From positions 71,769,809 through 71,833,808 of the forward strand of contig CM068827.1 of assembly GCA_028554795.2 (NCBI GenBank): a DNA stretch of 64,000 nt, given 5' to 3'. The notes beneath the pieces were generated by a model. That model saw only the letters and a program-made list of their open reading frames with translations, was not told where the DNA came from and did not search any database. Positions 1 through 12,499 of the stretch are shown here, piece by piece. Position numbers and translations under genes: made by a program. This stretch comes from Sinohyriopsis cumingii (taxonomy: Eukaryota > Mollusca > Bivalvia > Unionida > Unionidae). Each line of letters opens with the position of its first letter. Positions within the stretch are counted from its first letter, which is position 1.

Positions 1-1200
1 CTATGTGCGGGTGTCCATATCGTGGGATGAGTTTCGGATTATAGTCGTGGAAGTTACACGAGCCCCATATAGTTTCCTAGCTTTTGTTTTGACCAGTGGA
101 CCGCGCAAGTATCGCGTTGGTATGAACGACCACTGTAAATATATACGTCAAAAAAACAGAAAACTGCGGTTAAGAAGGCTCTTCTTTTCGCTAGCAATAT
201 TATACCTGTGGGTGCTGACCGAACCTCAAAACCACCAACTAGAACTTTTCCGAGATTACATAGATGTTGGCGAAAGTGGATTGCGAACAAAGGTTTGTAC
301 TGCTAATCAAGCTTGCGTGCGAAAAAGCATAAAATGTGGCAAAGATTATAAAACAGAAACAGCTTGGTCAACTTGGCAAGACATCCAAAAGCGCCAAGGA
401 TATCAAGAAAGACACGAGAGAAACCGCGACGATTATTGAACGCTTGGAGAATCTCTGATAAAGACTTAGATGGAACCAGATGCGATAAGTCGTCAAAGAG
501 GAAATTGTGTATCTTTCATAATAAGTAACACTAGAATACAAGTCAGAGTTGCCAACACCACCTAACACGCAACTGTAGAGATTAGGTGAAGAAAAATTAC
601 AATCATAATTCTAAAAATGATGCATTCAAAAATTGGCCTACTAGGTATTTCTGGAGAAGTTTAATCGGAGCAAGGTACCTGGAGTAGAGTCAGAGAAAGT
701 GCAGGATAAAATTATTTTTTAAACCATCAATGTCCGTCTGATGGACCACATTTCAAAGAATTCCTTGTTGAGGGTTTGCAGCATTTGCCCAAAGAAAGAT
801 CCAGTGTTTATTACTTGAACGCAGAGCCGCAGCGAGTCCTTTAACATGTTGATCAGTTGGAAACACTTGTGGAATTAGTTTGTGTCAAAAAGAACCCGTC
901 GAAAGTCATTGAAAATTATATGTCTGTTTGTCAGCGGCCTCTGACCGGCAGCATTACGGACCCAGAAACGTTTCAAGCGTTAATGTACAAACTCTTTGAA
1001 GACATTGATGATGTATATAACACTGATAATGATTTCAAAGGAGACGCTTCATGTGCTCCGCGAAATCAATGCAACAGTACATCGTTTTGTTGCAAACAAA
1101 ACCGAACATCACCGAAATGATTACAATCTCATCAATGAAACTAGAATTTCACGTTGTTTTTCTGACAAATATTATCACGGGAAAAGGTTGCACGCTCAGT
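1..1200. other. Unassigned sequence with fragmentary open frames
   Basis: Open stretches occur on the + strand at about 5-439 and 857-1235, the latter in two overlapping frames. They look partly protein-like (for example an acidic stretch around FEDIDDVYNTDNDF at about 995-1035), but I recognise no family. Given the Polinton and LINE debris just downstream they may be decayed mobile-element genes. No gene is claimed. Confidence 0.3.
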
Positions 1201-1212
1201 ATCGCATTAGCG

Positions 1213-1502
1213 TCGTCGGTTATTTAAATGGTTAGAGCGTCAGCCTCGGATGCGGCAGGTCACGGGTAAGAACAACGGTTGAGTCATAATAAAGACTTAT
1301 AAAAATGGTACTAGCAGTTGCATCGCTTGGCGCTCAGCATCAAGAAGTAAGTTTTAGGACTGGGTACGACATGATGCCACATATCTGCGGAATGATACCC
1401 CAGTGTTAGACATAACTATAAACTGCCACACTGCAGACATCGTAGCGATATGACTGAAATTTTATTAAAGCTATTTTAAAAAACCAAATCACACACACAG
1501 AG
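1213..1502 (+). mobile_element. tRNA-derived SINE, diverged copy
   Basis: This matches, over its whole length, the better-preserved copies at 35114-35445 (+) and about 12500-12842 (-). It has a tRNA-like head (GGTTAGAGCGTCAGCCTCGG), a body with GACATGATGCCACATATCTGCGG and CACTGCAGACATCGTAGCGATATG, and the CA-rich tail CCAAATCACACACAC. The B box is damaged. It is the most diverged of the three copies. Confidence 0.75.
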
Positions 1503-1621
1503 ACAGGTTTATCACGGTTGGCCTGATACCCAATCCATGCCGTTTTCTCGGCGGTCGATGGCGTAACTAGGAATGATGTTAGACTTGGATTGGGCAGGAT
1601 AGCGTTGAATGAAAGAGCAAT

Positions 1622-1743
1622 GGTGGAACAGTTTTGTTTTTCGCCGTGAAGTATATGCGTAGATATTCAACGATTTTACTCGATGGAACAGTGTTGTTTT
1701 TCGCCGTGAAGTATCGGTGTAGATATTCAGAGATTTTACGCGT
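1622..1743. repeat. Two tandem copies of a ~61-bp unit
   Basis: Two imperfect copies, at about 1622-1681 and 1683-1743, share GTTTTTCGCCGTGAAGTAT, then GTAGATATTCA and GATTTTAC. They directly abut the Polinton protease remnant that begins at 1758. I saw no coding function. Confidence 0.8.
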
Positions 1744-1757
1744 TAGTACAAGCGAGT

Positions 1758-1995
1758 TTAAATAAAATAGATGTAAAGGGTTTCCGCGTATGCGACATAA
1801 AATGTTTCATGTCCTTTTGACAAATCCAGGGTAACGATTCCAGTTTCCCACGTTCGATGGATCATGGGATAAGAACATTTGGCTCCAAGCTCAGCACGCA
1901 TGAAGATCCTTCGGAAAAGTTTTAATGAGTTTGCTATCGCGAGGAAATCAAAACTGGTCATCGGAGAGACCACAACTGAAACCGTCGTGCTTCAG
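1758..1995 (-). pseudogene. Polinton protease remnant (adenain-type), truncated
   Basis: The - strand translation shares a run of conserved positions with the protease of the complete Polinton in this window: a MTSFDFL start region like MSNFDLI, FMRAEL like FMRDQL, ETGIVTLD like ETGIINLD, and VAYA just after the active-site region. The GTHW motif is degraded to an HETFY-like string, so the catalytic His context is lost. The frame ends shortly afterwards and the Asp and Cys motifs are absent. A pX-like remnant lies immediately upstream, the same gene order as in the complete element. This is a separate, older insertion. Confidence 0.8.
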
Positions 1996-1997
1996 TT

Positions 1998-2237
1998 CTA
2001 CAAGGTTTGTATCTCATCCTGGCAGCCGAAGACCATTCCCCGGGAGCCTTTGGCTCCATGTTCGACCGAGTAGTTGAGAAATCTTTCCTGCTTTGTAGAT
2101 TTTATGCGCTTGAGAGAAAGATCGAAGATTTTGTCTTTGTCATATTTATCCTTATTTAGCACCATCCTGGATGTGGTTCCGGCGGTTCCTAATGTAACCG
2201 CTTCTGCAAAAACAAGAATAATGGCCTCCAACAGTGC
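1998..2237 (-). pseudogene. Polinton pX-like hydrophobic protein remnant
   Basis: The - strand frame from 2231 reads through a hydrophobic Ala/Gly segment (VFAEAVTLGTAGTTSRMVLNK) that lines up with AVAKAAALGAVGTAAGMALKK of the complete element's pX-like protein. About 50 codons later, in a different frame, the sequence near 2022-2058 encodes RLPGNGLRLPG followed by a stop. That matches the LPG-repeat tail found in the -1 frame after the complete element's pX-like gene. Gene order (pX-like, then protease) is conserved. Decayed, not functional. Confidence 0.75.
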
Positions 2238-2639
2238 TTGAATGGCCTAAAGAAATAAAGATATTCTGCCGTTGGGTTCAACTCAGAGTTATTCCGCGAT
2301 ATTGACTTTTGACTATTTTATTTCAAAACTCTGCTGATTTAATTCTCATCTAAATGAAAATATAAACGGCGAAAGTATTTGGAAGTCCTAACTGAGAGTC
2401 AACCATCTGTCTTTGCCACTGAATTATTTTAGTTGAAATATACCATAAATGACATGATCCTATATAGATTGAACGGTAGTTATGAAACGATAATTAGCCT
2501 CTTTAACGTGCGTTAATTGTTATCGAAAGGGTAAATATGATTTGAAACGGCAAACTAAGTCCGTTACATTTCATTTAAAACGGAACTGACTACTGTAACT
2601 TGCATTGTATTAATACAGACTTTTGAATGCAGCATCATT

Positions 2640-3140
2640 AAAATCTGAACTTGTTATGTGTAGATGTCAGTAGTAGTAGTAGTAGTTGTTGTTCGTCCAT
2701 CTTGACCACGATATCACTAATTGGCTTGGGTTTTTGAGTACTTGAGTGGCTGTTCAAGCCAATTTCTGCTCTGAATTGTCTTAGGCACAATTGACAGGAG
2801 GTGCCTCTTCGACTTGATTGAACAATAGAGGACGTGTTGTAGTTCTGAAGTTTCCACTGCTCGCTCCTCTGCACTGCATCTACAAGTCTTCTACGTTCAA
2901 GTGCTGTAGCTTCAATATTGGCTCTTCCAGCTACAGATATCAGGTGCGAGTTTCGAGTTTTTCTCATGACCTTGTCTGTATTGAAGTGTTTCAGGGATGG
3001 CTTCGGGGAATCTTTGAATCGTTTTCCTGACCACTCTCAGATCACTTTCCCTTCTTCAGTTCTCCGTAGAAGGTGTATCTTGGTAGTCTCGTTCAGGAGG
3101 AGGACTTTCCACATGGCTTTAGAGCCCGAAATATAGCCTT
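2640..3140 (-). mobile_element. LINE 3' end remnant (C-terminal zinc finger)
   Basis: The - strand encodes the tail typical of many animal APE-type LINEs: a KRFKDS...LKHFN segment, then a Lys/Arg/Glu-rich linker (ALERRRLVDAVQRS) and a terminal C2H2-like finger, CQLCLRQFRAEIGLNSHSS. The finger's second His is replaced. The frame is broken in places. The tail abuts a TAG/TTG-rich simple repeat near 2668-2692. Confidence 0.7.
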
Positions 3141-3620
3141 GCTGACGAGAAAAGGTGCATATCAATACGAGTATATGAGAGACTGGGACATGTTTGCCGA
3201 AACTGAGATGCCACTGATGGAATTGTATAAGTCATTGGATCGCGAATGTATCTCAGGGAAAGATTCATAGCATGCAAATTTCGGTCCGCATTCCAATGCA
3301 AAAATATGTGCGACTATCACGACCTCTATATATGCACTGATGTGCGAATAAATCGCTGATGTGTTCAAGAAATTTTGTGACGCTGCCAAGCTCGATCATG
3401 CACATCACTTTTCATCACCGAGAATGGGCTGGGATGCGTTTGAAATGAATTTAACCAAACAGACAAACTTATCCTCTGCCACAAATTTCGCAAAGGCAAA
3501 AATTGCATGGTTCCCCAAGAGCGATATGGAATCAGTCAGACAGATTATATCAGTTATGGAATCCTTTCTAATATTGCCCGGATGTAAACGAGTTTGATAT
3601 CGATAAAAATAACCTACAGT
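3140..3620 (+). pseudogene. Conventional Polinton DNA polymerase B fragment
   Basis: Pieces in several frames match the middle of the usual Polinton protein-primed family-B DNA polymerase. There is an RKGAYQYEYMRDW segment, then a CDYHDLYM...TDV segment across a frame change near 3300, then DVFKKFCDAAKLDHAHHFSSPRMGWDAF. These correspond to the well-known kG-YPYEYM-sW, YHDLYL-TDVLLLADVF and YTSPGLAWDA blocks. It is interrupted by frameshifts and stops and lacks both ends. The complete Polinton at 13301-27723 has a different polymerase, so this comes from another lineage. Confidence 0.75.
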
Positions 3621-3624
3621 TAAT

Positions 3625-5640
3625 AATCGATCGTAGTTAAGTATCGATTTATGTATTCGATGATGTGAAAGAATAGCATCGCTGCAAAGAAAAATAGCAG
3701 AAACCAAAGACAGTTGTAATACTAACAGGCCCTTAACATTTGCAGTGGTTTCAGCAGTAGCTGAATATTTTGCCATATAAGTCTTTAGGTATTTTGCAGA
3801 ACAATAATCTGGGAAAAGGAAGCAAACAGATGGCGAAAGACTTGATAAGTTAAATTTAGGAGGAACTGGAAGATGCTTAAGACAACTATTAGCATTCTTG
3901 TTTGGCCAGCCAAGCTCGAAGGATAGCCTTTACATTTACGGAAACCTCCGAGCAGCTAGGAGTTATCGTGATAATTAACCAAAATCCGAAACCCTCCGTA
4001 CAGGTATAAATATAAAATGAGATTATACCCTACATTTAAATTTTTCAGCATTCCCTAGCCCCCTAGCAGAATAATGACTTGGACACAAGCATAGATTAGA
4101 TGAACTCTTTGACTGTTGTTTCACTTAACATAAATTTCTTTGGAAATCGACAGGAAAGTCACAAGACACAGCGGCTTCAAAATTATTATATCACTTCTGT
4201 TACATGGAAATTATTGCTATTGCTATTTTATTTTATGAATTTGAAATAACTTGCTTTAATCTTTAGCAACCCTCGAAATTCGCGGTTCCCTTGTCTTCCT
4301 ATATAAATGTATATGTGCAAATTGTACCTTTTTAACTTGATTTAACTGGTCAAACTAAGAACAACACAGACTATGAGTTTCCATCGCATAGTGCGCAGTC
4401 AGATCAGGGTCTATGTTGTTTCTTTTACTTATAAATTATCAAAGTGCATAGACCCATATATGCCGACGCATTATGCAACAGCAGATCTAGGTCACTGCAT
4501 TTCGCAACTGAATTCTACATATCCTCGAGTAAATACGGTACTATTGTTCTGTGTCTGTATTTTTGCATATTTTTAATGTGCTGTGTGGGTTTTTTTAATA
4601 TAGTTTGTGCTGATTTAATATTCGTTACCACTTCTGATCAGTTGTTTTTATGGATATTCCTTTTCAGTTGGTTATAAATTTCCCCATAGCAGATTGCATG
4701 CTTCATACAGTAAATCTCGCGTCAGTATGCTATAACGACGTCATTCAATTCAATTTGTTTGAGTTCCATATGTTCTGAAATTGTATTAGAATACACCATA
4801 CCGTGATAAAAAAAATTAGTCGTTTACATATCGTATTTGAATCTGGCAAAAGCTGTGGGAATATTTGATTTGATGACATCATTCGGAAATGAAATCAATT
4901 CTCTTAATTAGAATCGATAAAATTTAATTTGATCACTGGCGACTTTTGATGAAAGCAATTTTTCTGTTTTGTTGGAACACGGTGTATGGATGATGCATCA
5001 ATCACTTTGGACTTCAAAAGAATTTTGAAAAAAAAATAATCTTTACCCCTATGCTTCATTTTATTTGTCATAGAGAAGAAGAAGAAAAACAGATGACAGT
5101 TCTCTTTAAAAATGACATATTACCTGCTTTTAGTACAGGAGCACAAGAGTCATCGCTCACTTTCAAGAATTGTAAATGCTCCAAAGTCCTAAATTGTCCA
5201 CAGTCCTTTTGAGATTGCGAAAATTGTGTGCCAACCATCCAGATATACTTAAAATAATTTCAAATCAATCTAGTTTCGGTGTTAAAGATTTTATAATACC
5301 AGTTGATCTATCAACAGCGATTTAAATTCACGGATCTCGATGTTAGGATTAATTTCCGTCAACAAAATTCAGTATTTGTATAGTCAACTTCGTTGTTACT
5401 CTAAACGACAATACCAAAAATAAAACATTAAATGTCCCGGAGTATAGCTTTGTAAACAACATCATGTGTGTAGAAAATTATCCAATATTTATATCCACCA
5501 TTGCAACAAGTATAAGCAAGGCTCAAATTCATTCAGCAGGGACAGTTATGAAATATGCTCATCGTCAGACACCTGTCTAAATATTATACCAAGTTGGAAA
5601 CGTAAGAAAATTATAATTGCTAAATATAACTTCATAACGA
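3625..5640. other. AT-rich intergenic DNA, nothing identified
   Basis: Many stops in all frames. No repeat array, RNA gene or recognisable coding fragment was seen. Confidence 0.6.
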
Positions 5641-5735
5641 ATTCATAAGTATGACAGTTCATAGACCATAGTTCATATTGCTCGATCTTGTCCTACGGCG
5701 TCACCAACGTTATCCTCATCTTATTTAATGTACGT

Positions 5736-5875
5736 GGGCTATATGGGCGGGGCATCTTAAACGTTCTTCAAAGTCTTTCTTGTTGGGAGCCAACGCAGTT
5801 CAATTGGGCTATATGGGCGGGGCATCTTAAACGTTCTTCAAAGTCTTTCTTGTTGGGAGCCAACGTAGTTCAATT
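5736..5875 (+). repeat. Perfect 70-bp direct repeat
   Basis: GGGCTATATGGGCGGGGCAT and the following ~50 bases occur twice with a 70-bp period (5736-5805 and 5806-5875), with a single difference near the end (CAACGCAG versus CAACGTAG). The second copy runs into a tRNA-like SINE head. This is a recent tandem duplication. Confidence 0.9.
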
Positions 5876-5930
5876 GGTAGAGCATCTGAATCGCAATCGA
5901 ACGGTCGCATGATCGATACCAGCAAAGATC
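5856..5930 (+). mobile_element. tRNA-like SINE head fragment
   Basis: The segment reads like a tRNA promoter region: an A-box-like TAGTTCAATTGGTAGAGC at 5868-5885, then a B-box-like GGTCGCATGATCGATACC about 30 bases later. Flanks do not close an acceptor stem, so it is not called as a tRNA gene. It differs from the other SINE family in this window. Confidence 0.55.
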
Positions 5931-7600
5931 ATTAAATTCATAATCTGGTTGTCGATATAGCTGTTTGTATCCATCTGTTAACAAAGTACAATGTTCTACT
6001 GATTAACCTTTGTGTCACGTTTAAATGTCATGCTTGTATATAGAAGAGATTTTCAAAAACTAACCGCTCGGGTATATCACCAATGAGCGGGAAACCACAG
6101 TATACACACTTAAGTATCCGAGAGTGAATAAAAATATATGTAACTATGTTATGGAACCGACCACTTACTTTTTTTTTAAATTATTAATATTCATTCTATT
6201 TTCGTTTGCGGTTGGGTGGATTGCATTCTTTTCTTTCAGGCCCTCAAATAGCTTGAAATAAATATTATTGATCTGATTTATAAAAAAACGTATATCCATT
6301 ATATCAGTTGAAAAACAAATTATCTTGAGGAACAAATAAAATTATCCCGGTTCTAAAGACGAAACTAAAACCCTCACCCCCTAAAATTTAATGGTCATTC
6401 CCTTAATAAGTAGTGAAGTCGTGTGCACGTCACACACGATCACTAGGCGACTCGTCTGTGGTGACTGATTCTTATCCTAAACATGCCTAAGGTTATTTTG
6501 TCAAGCGTGAAGGTGCTAAAAGAATATTTTTTTACTGAACTTGTGCAAATAGATCCGTAAAGCTGACATAATGCTTCTGACATGGTTTTATTTTGCCTTG
6601 CATAATTTAGCGCCTGACTGGGCCATTTCGTCTTTTTACGCTATTTTTGAGACATGGATGTTTGTAGAAACGCCACGACGTGCTTTAATTTAGCTACTGC
6701 CTCGGCGTGCTTCGACTGGGCTAGCTAGAACACAAATATCTCATTCTCGCTGACGGACTGAGATTATTACCACCCATCCGCCATATTAGTTCTTTATAAG
6801 GAATTCCGTCTCAATGCATTCCATCAAACCTTAATCGCACAGTATACTCTTTAATGAAAGAGGAATCCTATCTTGTTTAAAAACAGATTGGTGTCATATT
6901 TTACTTTATTGCTGTGATAGTAATTTTATTTCTCATAATTTTGAACTTTGAATATAGTGATTTAATCTATTTTCTTTAATTTTACGTCCCCTAGTGAGAG
7001 ACGGACTTATTCAATTCGGATATGAAAGAGACAGAGATGTTCCAAATGGTCATCAACCCTGTACCGAATCTCTGCAGGTAAAGAATTCCATACGTTTTCC
7101 TCGTACGTATTGGGCAAAATCCTCACATTTTGCACTAAAGCCAACGCAGAGAAAGGATTAGAGAAAATGCAATATACAGAGGATCCCATCTGTGTAATGG
7201 TTTTATACTGAAGTTATGAAACGAGTTGAATAACGTCCAGATAGTCACATCAATAGGTTATTTCGGTCGGAGTAAAATGCCTTGCTCATGGACACAGCAC
7301 TGTAGCAACCGGGTTGATCCAATGGTAGAATAAGAATCCACACCCTTTCGGTCTTAAGTCCGAAAAGCTAACAACTGTGTCTAAACATCCACTACAATTC
7401 ATGAGATCAGCAAAAGATCGTTGTAATCGCGCAATGAAATGACCATTCTCTAGCCTTATTTTTTTCCAGTTAAACATTTTTGCAAGGAAACCCGTCAACT
7501 ATTCTGCAAGAATCTGCGAGGATCAAAACATTTTAATATACATCGAATGACATGTTATCAAGTACGGTAAGCCAACATACCTGTTTATTTAAGCGAGACA
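5931..7600. other. AT-rich intergenic DNA
   Basis: No gene seen. A - strand open frame at 7007-7189 contains VWNSLPAEIR, a phrase common at LINE 3' ends (NSLPxxIR). It may be a small LINE relic. Confidence 0.45.
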
Positions 7601-7657
7601 TCCAATGAGTTACGATGTTACAAATAAATCTAGAAAAGGACATAATCGAATTGATGT

Positions 7658-7775
7658 ATCCAGTCCCTACCGCCAGTGTGGGTATGTGAGAAGGCTTTCG
7701 TGGGTCATTCCTCCACCAGATTTACTGGGTGCCGTGAATAATGGCGTTAAACCTAAAAACAACATCAACAACTGG
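7658..7775 (+). mobile_element. Dispersed SINE-like repeat, family 2, partial
   Basis: It shares GTATGTGAG, a TTACTGG..GCC stretch and the end AATGGCGTTAAACC-AAAAACAAC with the - strand copy at 44095-44290. That copy has a tRNA-like B box (GGTTCGAGTCCCGGG). Only the body is preserved here. Confidence 0.55.
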
Positions 7776-7942
7776 ATTTATCCCCACCACCTTTCTCTGA
7801 TACAGTAAGACGTAGGTTAATAGCTAGTAATATGATAATACCAGGCTTGGATTCGTTACAGTTCTAGGTTAAATCCTTTTACCCACATGACTTTCTCTTC
7901 ACGTTACATCCGCACGCATACGAGCCCACCTTACACCCATGT

Positions 7943-8505
7943 CAGAGGAATGTCAAGTGGTGTAGAAGACTTCAACCTGGCTCAGTAACCAGAGGAATGT
8001 CAAGTGGTGTAGAAGACTTCAACCTGGCCCATGTCAGAGGAATGTCAAGTGGTGTAGAAGACTTCAACCTGGCTCAGTAACCAGAGGAAAGTCAAGTGGT
8101 GTAGAAGACTTCAACCTGGCTCAGTAACCAGAGGAAAGTCATGTGGTGTAGAAGACTTCAACCTGGCTCAGTAACCAGAGGAAAGTCATGTGGTGTAGAA
8201 GACTTCAACCTGGCTCAGTAACCAGAGGAATGTCAAGTGGTGTAGAAGACTTTAACCTGGCTCAGTAACCAGAGGAAAGTCATGTGGTGTAGAAGACTTC
8301 AACCTGGCTCAGTAACCAGAGAAATGTCAAGTGGTGTAGAAGACTTCACCCTGGCTCAGTAACCAGAGAAATGTCAAGTGGTGTAGAAGACTTCACCCTG
8401 GCTCAGTAACCAGAGGAAAGTCATGTGGTGTAGAAGACTTCAACCTGGCTCAGTAACCAGAGAAATGTCAAGTGGTGTAGAAGACTTCACCCTGGCTCAG
8501 TAACC
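7943..8505. repeat. 47-bp satellite, ~12 copies
   Basis: The unit AGAGGAAAGTCATGTGGTGT...CTCAGTAACC repeats about 12 times with a 47-bp period. Variants differ at linked positions: GGAAAGTCATG with CTTCAACC, and GAAATGTCAAG with CTTCACCC. These alternate towards the right end, indicating higher-order amplification. The second copy ends differently (CCCATGTC), like the sequence just left of copy 1. Confidence 0.95.
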
Positions 8506-8704
8506 AATCAAAATCGATATTATCATACTACATGTAACATAAACTCCATCGACTTGACAAGAACGCACGTGAATACATATGGGAAGACGTATGTGAAGAC
8601 GTATGTGAATGCATGTGCGCGCAAAGACCTACTTGAAGATAAAGACGAAGACATACGCGAATATACATTGTTTGCATCAACGCCCTTCTAGTATTGGAAT
8701 TATA

Positions 8705-8705
<1 letters not shown>

Positions 8706-8740
<35 letters not shown>
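8706..8740. repeat. (CA)n microsatellite
   Basis: An uninterrupted CA dinucleotide run of about 17 units. Confidence 0.95.
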
Positions 8741-8859
8741 CCTGTGCAGCCATTGTTAGACATTGTGCTAGCAGATCGATTGATGTTGATACAGATTCAG
8801 TATATGTATGTATTAATTGTTTGTGGCACATTACCGGATCATTTATAAAAAAAATATAT

Positions 8860-10215
8860 TACACCAAGAATTTCTTGAAAACCAAGAAATGGAATATTCT
8901 TGCGAGATTATTATTTACAAACCGGAATTACACATATCTTTTCTTGATACAAGAGCCGGCCATATTGATAATCGTCGATGTGAAAAACTACACGATATAT
9001 TGCTAGTGGAATTGGTATCAATATTTAAGGTCTAGATGTATTATTTCAGGACAATGTACCTTTACCTTAACATCTGACCATGTATACAATCAGCCCCGGA
9101 AAAGTAATTCAAATTGGCGTATTTTTTTCACATTGGATAATATAGCATGGGTGCGCACACATGTTTGTTGAACATAACTTAAAGTGTGAGTTCTTTTCAC
9201 TTACTTTTCAGCAGCATGCTTATAATCTAAAAGCAATACTGACTCACAAGCACAACTCGAGGTGAGACAGTTTCTCTTTACAACAAGCAATTACCGTTTT
9301 ATATACAATTGTAGAAAAGTTTACAGCTGATGCTTATAGTATTTTCGGAAGAATTTATGAGTACAGTATATGTAATGCTGAATCATATTACCCGAACAAT
9401 GAAGTTATTCTAACATTATTGAAAAGATTAATTCGCTATTTCGTTTAAAATGCATCATACAGTTTTAGCAACGAGGCACACAAGATGTACAATTTTTCAA
9501 ATACTTATCTGGAACGTTTTGATAAATTTATAGTATTAGCGCTTCTATTAAAAAGAAAATGACGTTGACTCTGTCAAGCGTGTAATAAATATCCCGATAA
9601 GTTATTGTTTGTTATCGTACAAGAAAATGTCCAGTCGCTGATGTCAGTAAGTGAATCTAGCGACGGAATTAGTGAACACAGTAATGATAGTGGATATAGT
9701 AAAAAGCAAATCAAATGGAAAGATATTTTTGACAATAATATAGCAATGACATTCTCCCATCATCTTCATGGGGTATATTATAATTTTAAACGCGTCAGAA
9801 GCTGAACAGATTAAACACTTGGGAAAAATTCACCAAACTAATGTCCAAGTTCTATCAAGGGAAAACCGTAGCTTAGATACACAAACACTACAGAACGTTT
9901 GATGTAGCTGGACATAAACGTGCAAGGTCCGGTCGTGCTCGAGTTGGCGTAATGTTCAGTGACGGGTCATTAGAGCTCGTTTGGTCTGAAACCGACTTAA
10001 ACTGTTTTGGAATTTTATAATGCTTCCAAAACGAACAAGCCTTTTTATTTGCCAACGCCTGATTTAAAATTTTGACTGACTATAACACAAAAATATAAAT
10101 GGATACTTGATGGACTCCATGAAATTTTGATCTATCATTTGAATTATAACCTCATATTTCATCTACCAATGCATGTATAGGAGTAGATGAAATGAACAGG
10201 TCGCGATTTTTAAAG

Positions 10216-10301
<86 letters not shown>

Positions 10302-12330
10302 GAAAACAAAATTCTGTCTGAATTTCAATGACAGTGAACTATCAAATGCATTCAGAAATGTGAAAAGATTGAAGATTTATAAGCATTTTTAGAGATCAGT
10401 TTCACTGTTGAAAAAAGTAGCATCAGCTTAATGGAAAGGATATTTAAGTTTTGATGATTTTATGAACTACCTCGACGAAACAGATTAGTCTGTCCTTTTC
10501 TTTTTAATTGATTTTGAAAGCGCATTTAGCTCTAACGAATGGGACATTTTGGAAATGCTCCGAGATCTTTTAGTTTTGGTCATTCTATTGGACAGTGGTT
10601 CAGAATCCAAATGCAAATGTCTTTAATAACGGTCATCTGTATTATTTCTTTCATTTTAAGATAGGGTACCGTTTAGGAGACCCATGTGCATTAGCACCAT
10701 ACCAATTTATTATAGGAAAAGAACTTCTCTTCATTTATCCCGGGAATAACAGAAATATTATCGATCTCATTTATTATGATACAGAGCTTACACAGGGTCA
10801 TACGCGGATAATGACTTTTTAATATGGCAAGGCACTCCAGAGTCGTCTAGGTTTAACAACTAAACAATAGTCTATTTTGCAACAGTCTCTGGTTTACATT
10901 GTAATATTTTAGAATAAAAAGCCATTTGGATAGGAAAGAACAAATTACCAGACAATAAAATATGCCCAGACATTGCAATCAGTCTGTCGTTTCGACTTTT
11001 AGGAGTATAATTCTCTTTAAATCTAGACGATATGCAATAGGTTTAATTATGTGAAGAGAGAAAAACAAGTTAAAACAACTGATGGGATGTTAGATGAGAA
11101 GTCTGTCCCTTATCAGGAAAATATCTTTGCTCGTTAGTTTTCCCAATATTTTGTTCGTTTATTCTCCTCATTGCCCAATCCTCTATTACATGTATAGAAA
11201 ATTAATTGAAACAAATAGTTTAAAAATTATTTGGAGCGGTACAAACGAAAGATTTTAAAGATATATAATTATATGCTCAGCTACATACGTGATCTAGGCA
11301 TGGTTAATGTTTACTCTTTTATTCAACAGATGAAGACCGATTGGATTAAACGCCTGATTGCAAATGAAGAAAGACCTTGTCAGAATATGTTTACGAAGTA
11401 AATTCTAGGCATTTTAAGAGGCATTCAGATATTAAAATTAGGGAAGACAAAATTAACAGAGATTAGAATATAATAGTAATAAATATTTAGCAAGATTGGT
11501 GTCCGTGCCTTAGCAATGTGGAAACATGAGCCCTAGTTAGTGTAAGACTACTTACCTCAGGATATTCTAAATTGTGTTGATATTAATAATTTTCATTCAT
11601 ATATCAAATGGAGATAAAATGGAATAACGTGTCAAAAATCGTCTTCATTATCAAGGATCAGTATACGTCATAAGGCTTGTACTACTAATTTCACTGAATA
11701 AGTCTCAATTATTTCATAAAACATCTGGTGACTGGAAAATACAAACCAATAATTATATTAACAAAGGAGGCACTATTACAACAGTAAATTCTTAATACGT
11801 TTACTCTTAACAAATAAGAATGTAAAATCTGTATATGAAAATATTTGTACAGTGTAGAACAAATATACATCATGGAAAATATGAGGTATTGTCAGGACAA
11901 TTAAGGACTCATATAAGTACTCAAACCTGTAAAAAAAATAATCTAATTTTAGCAAAGACGTACACAAAGGTTACAAAATTAATTGCCTTCCAGGTAAATT
12001 CATACAAAGAATTATGATAACAAATCCCTTTTTAAAACAAATACATTTTATTGATGATGATTCTTGCAAATTGAAATAACGAACACCTATTTTATGACTG
12101 TCCCGTGATTGAAACTCCTTTATTGCATGGATTAGGCATTATATTCCAAATATTAATAGATGTCTGTTTTTTTGTTGGAAATGACACGTTTAGTGATCTA
12201 CTTACTTTATTCATTCTCACCGCAAAATCTCTCATTGTACTTGCAAAAGAGTTTTATCCTTAAAGAAGATGAAAAACTATTTACCAAAACTGTATAATAA
12301 AACGTATACCTTTGAGAAAAGGTGAACCGA
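8860..12330 (+). mobile_element. Decayed APE-type LINE (L1/Tx1-like layout)
   Basis: Endonuclease, reverse transcriptase and C-terminal pieces can be followed in order through many frameshifts. There is an endonuclease fragment near 8941-9030 (LDTRAGHIDNRRCEKLHDILL). Reverse transcriptase motif A is at about 10505-10545 (LIDFESAFSSNEW), FKIGYRLGDPCALAPYQFII is at about 10655-10715, and a damaged YADD (YADN) is at 10801-10812. LINE C-terminal blocks around 11060-11370 end in QQMKTDWIKRLI. A late segment near 12000-12120 reads NPFLKQIHFIDDDSCK...FYDCPVI. A (TA)n tract at 10217-10302 interrupts it. Clade assignment is from block wording, not from a tree. Inactive. Confidence 0.75.
10217..10302. 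repeat. (TA)n microsatellite
   Basis: About 43 uninterrupted TA units. It is self-complementary and lies within the LINE remnant. Confidence 0.97.
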
Positions 12331-12499
12331 CTTTTGAACTTCAGTAGCTTATAGAATACTACACCTGAACAGTGTATCTGCTACTGATTTCTTTATTGTT
12401 ATGTAACATTTTCCTGTCTGAGTAATACCATCGTTAGCACGCACGTTTAGTTTTCTTTGTGTTTCACAGGATGTGTTTATTTATGTATGAGATGGAGCC

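Noticed and set aside
5856-5930. Possible tRNA gene
   Set aside because: A- and B-box-like motifs are present, but the acceptor stem does not pair and there is no convincing anticodon arm.
7943-8505. Could the 47-bp array be a CRISPR array?
   Set aside because: Units are contiguous with no unique spacers, and the context is eukaryotic. It is a satellite.
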